Below are positions 58,659 to 64,000 of a DNA stretch of 64,000 bases, in pieces (the stretch's first letter is position 1; each line of letters opens with the position of its first letter). Where the stretch lies: positions 96,892,396 through 96,956,395 of the forward strand of contig OX375879.1 in the NCBI GenBank assembly GCA_947359465.1, read 5' to 3'. The notes beneath the pieces were generated by a model. That model worked only from the letters and a program-made list of their open reading frames with translations. It searched no databases and had not been told where the DNA came from. The stretch comes from Metellina segmentata (lineage: Eukaryota; Arthropoda; Arachnida; Araneae; Tetragnathidae). The translations under genes were made by a program, and so were the position numbers.

Positions 58659-59687
58659 GTGAACGAAAACATTGCTATGGAACCTCCAACCACCAAAGCA
58701 CTTGCAATGACAAATGATGGAAAAGTTAATGAATATGATTATGAGGATAAGTTAAATGCTGAAAAAGTTGATAAATATGATTGTTGGAATAAAGAAATTG
58801 ATGAAAAAGTTGATGAATATGATTGTGAGAATGAAGGAAATTATGGAAATGTTGACGAATATGGTTATGAGGATAAGATGATAGAAGAGCTGATGAGTAT
58901 GATTGTTTGGATCAAGAAAAAATACTTGCAAATTTGATGAATATGATTGTGAGGATAAGGAAGATGGTGGACAAGTTAACGAATATTGTTGTGAAGATAA
59001 TGAAGACGATGGAAAACATTGATGAATACGATTGTGAGGTAAAATTATGGTAAATAAGAAGTAAAATTATGGTAGATATGATGCATATATGATAGTGAGG
59101 GTAAGGAAAACGATGACAAAGTTAGTAAATGTAATTATGAGTATTAGGAAGACAGTAGAAAAGTTGTTGAATATGATTTTGTGGACAAGAAAAATTATAA
59201 AAAGTTGGTGAATAGGACTGGAAATAAAGCAAATGATGTAAAAGTTGAATATGAGTGTAAGGATAAGGAAAATGATGAAAAAAGTTTAATATAATTATAT
59301 AGATAATAAATAGGAGTGTGAGGATAATGAAAAGGATGGTGAATATGATTGTAAGGAAAAGGGTGATGAATATGAGATTGTGAGGATAAGGAAAATGATG
59401 AAAGTGCCGAGATTGTGGACACCACCAAAGGACATGATAAAATTGGTAGTCTGGCCTATGGAAATTTGCCAAGTACTTTTGTGAAACCAGATACGAAGAT
59501 AGCAAAAAATATTCAACCAGGAAATTGTACGCCTGTACTTGGATGTAGCCAGGAAGGAATATCTAGAAGCAGACGACTTGAATTTCTTTTGTGGATTGCT
59601 AAGGGATTTGTTATAATTTTTCTTATCCTCACAATCGCGTATCCGTCAATTTTTCCATCGTCTTTTTTATGCTACCTGGTCTGACTT
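58659..59687 (+). pseudogene. Decayed acidic-repeat ORF with C-terminal membrane segment
   Basis: The first 280 bp are open and encode degenerate repeats of the form EKVDEYDCEDK. The same DNA unit (about 35-48 bp, GTTGATGAATATGATTGTGA-like) continues to 59410 but with frameshifts and stops. The final part is open again: DTTKGHDKIGSLAYGNLPS, CTPVLGCSQEG, then a hydrophobic segment WIAKGFVIIFLILTIAYPSI and a stop at 59682-59684. No family recognised. It could be a broken gene for an acidic membrane protein, or a non-coding minisatellite next to a chance ORF. Confidence 0.4.
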
Positions 59688-59849
59688 ACTTCATGAACAA
59701 CAGCTACTCTAACATTCTGCATTGTTTCAATTGGGGCGACATAAAAAAAGATTCAATACGAGCCTCGTTGAAAATTCGTTGACGAAGGAAACGAAGATAA
59801 AAATATACATTCCGTTTGCTATGATGGCATAAGCAGTGGCTCTATGATC

Positions 59850-60222
59850 TTGTCCAATACAGAGATGATTGCGAGATCGGCGCTTCGACCTGGCTAAAGA
59901 CCGTCGTGTTCACTAATGGTGACTGGGGCACGTTAAATAGGTCGTGGTCACAATGTCCCCCATGTTCCCATACCAAATCAATACCTCTGGGGGTACCTGA
60001 TCAGGGGGTTATCGGCCTCTGATTGGGATCTAAATTACGATATGTGTGAGTGAATGGATGTATGAAAGGGACCTTTCTGTAAAACGGATGTGTCATGTAT
60101 GTCGAGGAAAAGTCGGACTTCCTCCCAATGGGGCTCAATAACATGGAAGGCGCATCGCCTCTTGCCGTCTTTGACGGGCCTGGCACTCCTCTGGTCTGCC
60201 AGTGTAGGCATAAGAAGCAACA
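59850..60222 (+). repeat. SINE family 2 (tRNA-derived), + copy
   Basis: GATCGGCGCTTCGACCTGGC, GGGGCACGTTAAATAGGTCG, ATCAATACCTCTGGGGGTAC, CGGACTTCCTCCCAATGGGG and GGGCCTGGCACTCCTCTGG match the complements of the copies at 60672 and 63572. The tRNA-like head is missing. Confidence 0.85.
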
Positions 60223-60671
60223 AGCAGCATCGTATTTATAATTCAATAACCTTGGTTTATTGAGATTATGCAATGTGAATAATGATTCCACTTTTTTTGT
60301 TACTTTTATTGAACTACACATTTTAAAAACACTCACTTTGCAGATTAGTGAAGCATATCAGGTACAGCCGTCAATTTAAAAAAAGACTCACCCGATTGCA
60401 ATTGCATATTTTAATTTACATCGTAAAGCAAAACGGAAGGTGCCAATCGATAGGGGATGAATGTTTTCTAAAAAATACTAAAATCATTAAACTTAAAACA
60501 TAATGATAAAAATAAAAAACTTCTCAGTACATTTCACACTAAAAAAATATGTAGTTCATTATTTAAATTTACAATTTTATGTTAAACATGGGTTTAAAAT
60601 TAAAAAAGTTCATAGAATTATACAATTTAAACAATCTTCTTGGCTGAAACCTTATATAACTTTTGTTGTTT

Positions 60672-61112
60672 GTTGTTTCTTATGCCTATACTGGCATACC
60701 AGAGGAGTGCCAGGCCCGTCGAAGACGGCGAGGGGGGTGCGCCTTCCATGCTATTGAGCCCCATTGGGAGGAAGTCCGACTTTGCTCGACATACATGACA
60801 CATCCGTTTTACAGGAAGGTCCCTTTCATACATCCATTCACTCACACATATCGTAATTTAGATCCCAATCAGAGGCCGATAACCCCCTGATCAGGTACCC
60901 CCAGAGGTATTGATTTGGTATGGGAACATGGGGGACATTGTGACCACGACCTATTTAACGTGCCCCAGTCACCATTAGTGAACACGACGGTCTTTAGCCA
61001 GATCGAAGCGCCGATCTCGTAATCGTCAGAATTGTAGGCTCCAACGAGGACAGAACCCACAACCCTTCTGATGCGAGCCCGACGCTCTACTGACTGAGCT
61101 ACCGCGGCTCTA
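60672..61112 (-). repeat. SINE family 2 (tRNA-derived), full copy
   Basis: The minus strand starts with a tRNA-like head AGAGCCGCGGTAGCTCAGTC, AGTAGAGCGTCGGGCTCGCA and GTGGGTTCTGTCC (B-box position, degenerate). The body matches the + copy at 59850-60222, making an inverted pair about 450 bp apart. Confidence 0.88.
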
Positions 61113-61149
61113 TATAACTTTTAATAATAAGCAAAGAAAAATTGCACAA

Positions 61150-61935
61150 AATTCATTTGATAAAGATTTTTTTAAACTCATGAACAACTCGTTCTTCGGT
61201 AGAACGTGTATGAATATTAGGAAGCATGTAAACGTTAAAGTAGCTTTGGATGAAAAACAATGCAAAAAATCTTTAGCTGATTCTGGACTTGAATACTTTT
61301 CAATACTTGATCAATCTAGTGCATTATTTAAAATTTCAAAATCTAATCTATTTGAATCAACCTATTTATGTTGGATTTTCTGTTTTAGAACTCAGTAAAT
61401 TACACATGTTTCAGCTTTATTACGATATTTTTAAACCAGTCTACAATGAAAAAATGTGTTTGTTATATACTGATTCCTTGTGTCTGCAAATATTTACTGA
61501 TGATTTATACTTACACTTTTTGTATCTAAATTCTCTAACGTATTAAACTTTTCTAACTATGACGAAGATCACTTCTTACATTCAAAACATCATGAAGGTA
61601 AATTAGGATGTTTAAAAGATGAAACTAAAGGCATTCCTATAGAAGAATTTTGTGTTCTTCGACCTAAAATGTATTCGTACATTTTCGGAAAAAATTGCAA
61701 AAGAACTGCTAAAGGAACAAAAAAATCTGTTGTAGAAAATAACCTGCGACATGAATTATACTTGGAGGTTTTTAAAGAAAACAAACAATGTAGTATTATA
61801 TCAAAAAAACACACAGTATCTACTATCTTGCAAAACAAGACACGTCTGTCAAGTTTTTACGATAAAATGTACTTGATAAACGAAGAACTTTGCTTAGCTT
61901 TTAATCACTATGCTATAAAATGTACTTGCTAAGTA
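61150..61935 (+). pseudogene. Protein-primed DNA polymerase B fossil, C-terminal part (Polinton/Maverick-like)
   Basis: Three open pieces in two frames. The first has the palm motif NSFFGRTCMNIRKHVNVK. The second has the thumb-side NQPIYVGFSVLELSK and LLYTDSLCL, where the catalytic YxDTDS motif has lost two residues. The third has GIPIEEFCVLRPKMYSYIFG and AKGTKK. The order fits the C-terminal third of the type B polymerase of Polinton/Maverick elements and related virus-like elements. Frameshifts near 61360 and 61545 and the damaged motif mean it is dead. No integrase, ATPase or capsid genes are in view. Confidence 0.78.
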
Positions 61936-62330
61936 AAGAACTTTTTTAGCTTTTAATCACTATGCTATATAAAATGATATGTATGTCCATGGAGCGATTT
62001 TGTATGATAAATATTCAATTGAAAGTTTTTTTACTTTCATTTGTGTAATTATATTTTAAAATGCTTAAATAAAGAATTGTAAGCCTAAATATGTGTTTCT
62101 TTTGTTCTTTCATTAATATGTAAAATAATATGTACAACTTTTATATCAATACAAACCAAAACATCGAACTCTGAAAATATCTTAGAGTCATTCATAGTGT
62201 AACTACTTTTCACAAAATAAGAACTCTGGAGTATTTTTACAAATTGTAGTATCACAATGATATTCATGCTGACACCTAGAGAGAAAATCTAAAAGTTAAA
62301 AAATTAAGATAAAATTAGGATTCATGCAGA
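61936..62330. other. AT-rich sequence downstream of the polymerase fossil
   Basis: Starts with a short repeated phrase (AGCTTTTAATCACTATGCTAT occurs twice, at 61895 and 61950). No further element genes recognised. Confidence 0.4.
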
Positions 62331-62334
62331 CTTG

Positions 62335-62420
62335 AACTTGAGACTGCAAAAGATACTCATGGTCGAGTGTTTGTTTATCTAAACCATTCGACCATGAATA
62401 TCTACCAATGGGTGGTGTAT
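62335..62420 (-). other. tRNA-like hairpin sequence
   Basis: ACTCATGGTCGAGT and ATTCGACCATGAAT form a long imperfect stem. On the minus strand an A-box-like TGGTTTAGATAAACA and AAGTTCAAGTCT (B-box-like) sit between complementary ATTCATG and CATGAAT ends. The internal arms do not fold as a normal tRNA, so this is at best a SINE head or relic. Confidence 0.3.
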
Positions 62421-62532
62421 AAATCTAATGATCAAACGAAATTCTTTTCACAACAGTCCTTCAATTCCTAGTACATTTAGCACTCAATAGGCGGACAAAC
62501 ATACTTTTTTGTCAAATGTGAACAACTATAAG

Positions 62533-62700
62533 ATATATAGTATAGGTGTCAGCACTTTTTCTATCCGCACGATATTTAGTCTAGGTGTCAACACTTTTTC
62601 TATCCACGCGATATTTAGTCTAGGTGTCAACACTTTTTCTATCGATGTTTAGTCTAGGTGTCAACAACTTTTTTAGCGACAGGCCATTTAGTCCAGGTGT
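62533..62700. repeat. Five-copy minisatellite
   Basis: Units of about 36-45 bp, ATTTAGTCTAGGTGTCAACA followed by CTTTTTCTATCCACGCG, with the last two units diverged. Confidence 0.9.
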
Positions 62701-62750
62701 CAACAACATATACTACTTTTCTATAAATATCAATACTTAAAATTTGTCTA

Positions 62751-63495
62751 AGGGGCCGTCTTCATATTAAATTGGATGCCTGATCCGATAATTTCAAAAC
62801 TAACCCCAACTTATATCACAAATTTGGATTCTATATACAATTTTAGGCAAAAATAAAAAAGTTCATTAATTTTATTTGATTTTTCACCGATTTCTAAGTG
62901 TTTGAAAATTAGATCTAATGTTAAATTGGTGTTTCACGTTTTTTGTTATACTTGCTACAACTATTAATTTTTCTTGGAAAATTGTTTTTTTTTCATCCTT
63001 TGATACCCAAAAATCCAAGCACAATCTATAAACATTTTAATTATCAAACTAAATTCCAAATTTCAGCTCATCAGATGCATAATTAGTAGCGCAGAGAGAC
63101 TGTTTGCAAAATTCGATGATTCTTATCGTTATTAGGGATTGTTCACAAAGTGAAAACAGAAATTTCTGCCAACAGATCCTTTGATTCAATCAGAATGGAT
63201 TCTGACTTTGTCACCATCTTAATGGACTCCATACCAAGGCGCCTGCAACAGGTCATTTGACTGCGACGGCCACTACACGTCTGTATTAATATTTATAATG
63301 TGATTGAACTCCGAACATTTATACGCTCTCTCAATGGTTTTTACGGATTTCCTCGGTTAATTTTACGCCGTTTTACATTATTTTTTCATCAAATCCGCCT
63401 GAAATTGTGTGTAGAATCCAAATTTATGATAAAAGATTGGGGTTCGTATTGAAATTATCGGAGCAAGCACCCAATTTAATATGAAGACGGCCCCT
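62751..63495. mobile_element. TA-flanked inverted-repeat element (AGGGG family), copy 2
   Basis: Ends AGGGGCCGTCTTCATATTAA (left) and its complement (right); the inverted similarity extends about 60 bp through CCGATAATTTCAA. Left flank TA, right flank TG. 745 bp, non-coding; same family as 37463-38342. Confidence 0.85.
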
Positions 63496-63571
63496 TGGAA
63501 ATATTGATATTTGTAGAAAACATTAATCCCTATCGATTGCTACCTTCCGTCTTGTTCTTTTATGTTGTTGT

Positions 63572-64000
63572 TTCTTTTATGCCTACACTGGCAGACCAGA
63601 GGAGTGCCAGGCCCGTCGAAGACGGCAAGAGGCTAAGGGGGTGCGCCTTCCATGTTATTGAGCCCCATTGGGAGGAAGTCCGACTTTGCTCGACATACAT
63701 GACACATCCGTTTTACAGAAAGGTCCCTTTCATACATCCATTCACTCACACATATCGTAATTTAGATCCCAATCAGAGGCCGATAACCCTCTGATCAGAT
63801 ACCCCCAGAGGTATTGATTTGGTATGGGAACATGAGGGACTTTGTGACCACGACCTATTTAACGTGCCCCAGTCACCATTCGTGAACACGACGGTCTTTA
63901 GCCAGGTCGAAGCGCCGATCTCGCAATCATCAGATTTGTAGGCTCCGCCGAGGACAGAACCCACAACCCTTCTGATGCGAGCCCGACGCTCTACTGACTG
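63572..64000 (-). repeat. SINE family 2, copy cut by window end
   Basis: Nearly identical to 60672-61112 over its whole visible length (GGAGTGCCAGGCCCGTCGAA, GGAAGTCCGACTTTGCTCGA, CTGATGCGAGCCCGACGCTC). The tRNA-like head continues past the window edge. Confidence 0.88.

Noticed and set aside
1..64000. CRISPR array, operon or bacterial gene cluster
   Set aside because: Spliced gene, polymerase III SINEs and eukaryotic transposons show the window is nuclear eukaryotic DNA; no spaced direct-repeat array of CRISPR type is present.

Overview
This is a eukaryotic nuclear window: AT-rich, intron-rich, with GT-AG introns and dense transposon remnants. The mix of Tc1/mariner, hAT and Helitron relics with several tRNA-derived SINE families points to an arthropod. 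I infer a chelicerate, most likely a spider, from general familiarity with such repeats; no species marker is visible.

One host gene dominates. HAP2/GCS1, the gamete plasma-membrane fusogen, runs on the + strand from about 9.79 kb to 58.15 kb. I assembled 17 coding exons by hand. All 16 introns have GT-AG ends, all phases match, and the joined frame stays open for 852 codons (842 from a second in-frame ATG). The protein shows a signal peptide, a cysteine-rich ectodomain with the HAP2 signature (FCCFC, RGGQDC, AHCLHF-DIWYSV), one clear transmembrane segment, and a cytoplasmic tail of about 230 residues. The tail holds a second short hydrophobic stretch, an acidic tyrosine-rich block and a YENV motif. 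About 5% of the 48 kb locus is coding.

Region by region: 1-9.7 kb is intergenic, with a non-LTR retrotransposon RNase H fragment, two copies of a defective hAT element (one carrying a nested SINE with a 14-bp target duplication) and SINEs. 9.8-18 kb is HAP2 exon 1 and the 8-kb intron 1, with a Tc1 element nested inside another Tc1 transposase and a long inverted repeat made of two Helitron-like copies. 18-48 kb carries exons 2-16, whose introns hold Ty3/gypsy pol fragments, hAT, pogo-like, piggyBac-like and mariner-like short elements, an LTR candidate, Tc1 relics, a minisatellite split by a hAT element, and duplications. 48-57.8 kb is intron 16, with two non-autonomous Helitrons, a Harbinger-like element nested in a Tc1, a mariner fossil and a GC-rich LTR-like block. 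58.2-64 kb lies downstream: a decayed acidic-repeat ORF ending in a membrane segment, three copies of a second SINE family, a broken protein-primed DNA polymerase B fossil (Polinton/Maverick-like), a 5-copy minisatellite and a 745-bp inverted-repeat element.

No second intact protein-coding gene, rRNA gene or convincing functional tRNA gene was found.
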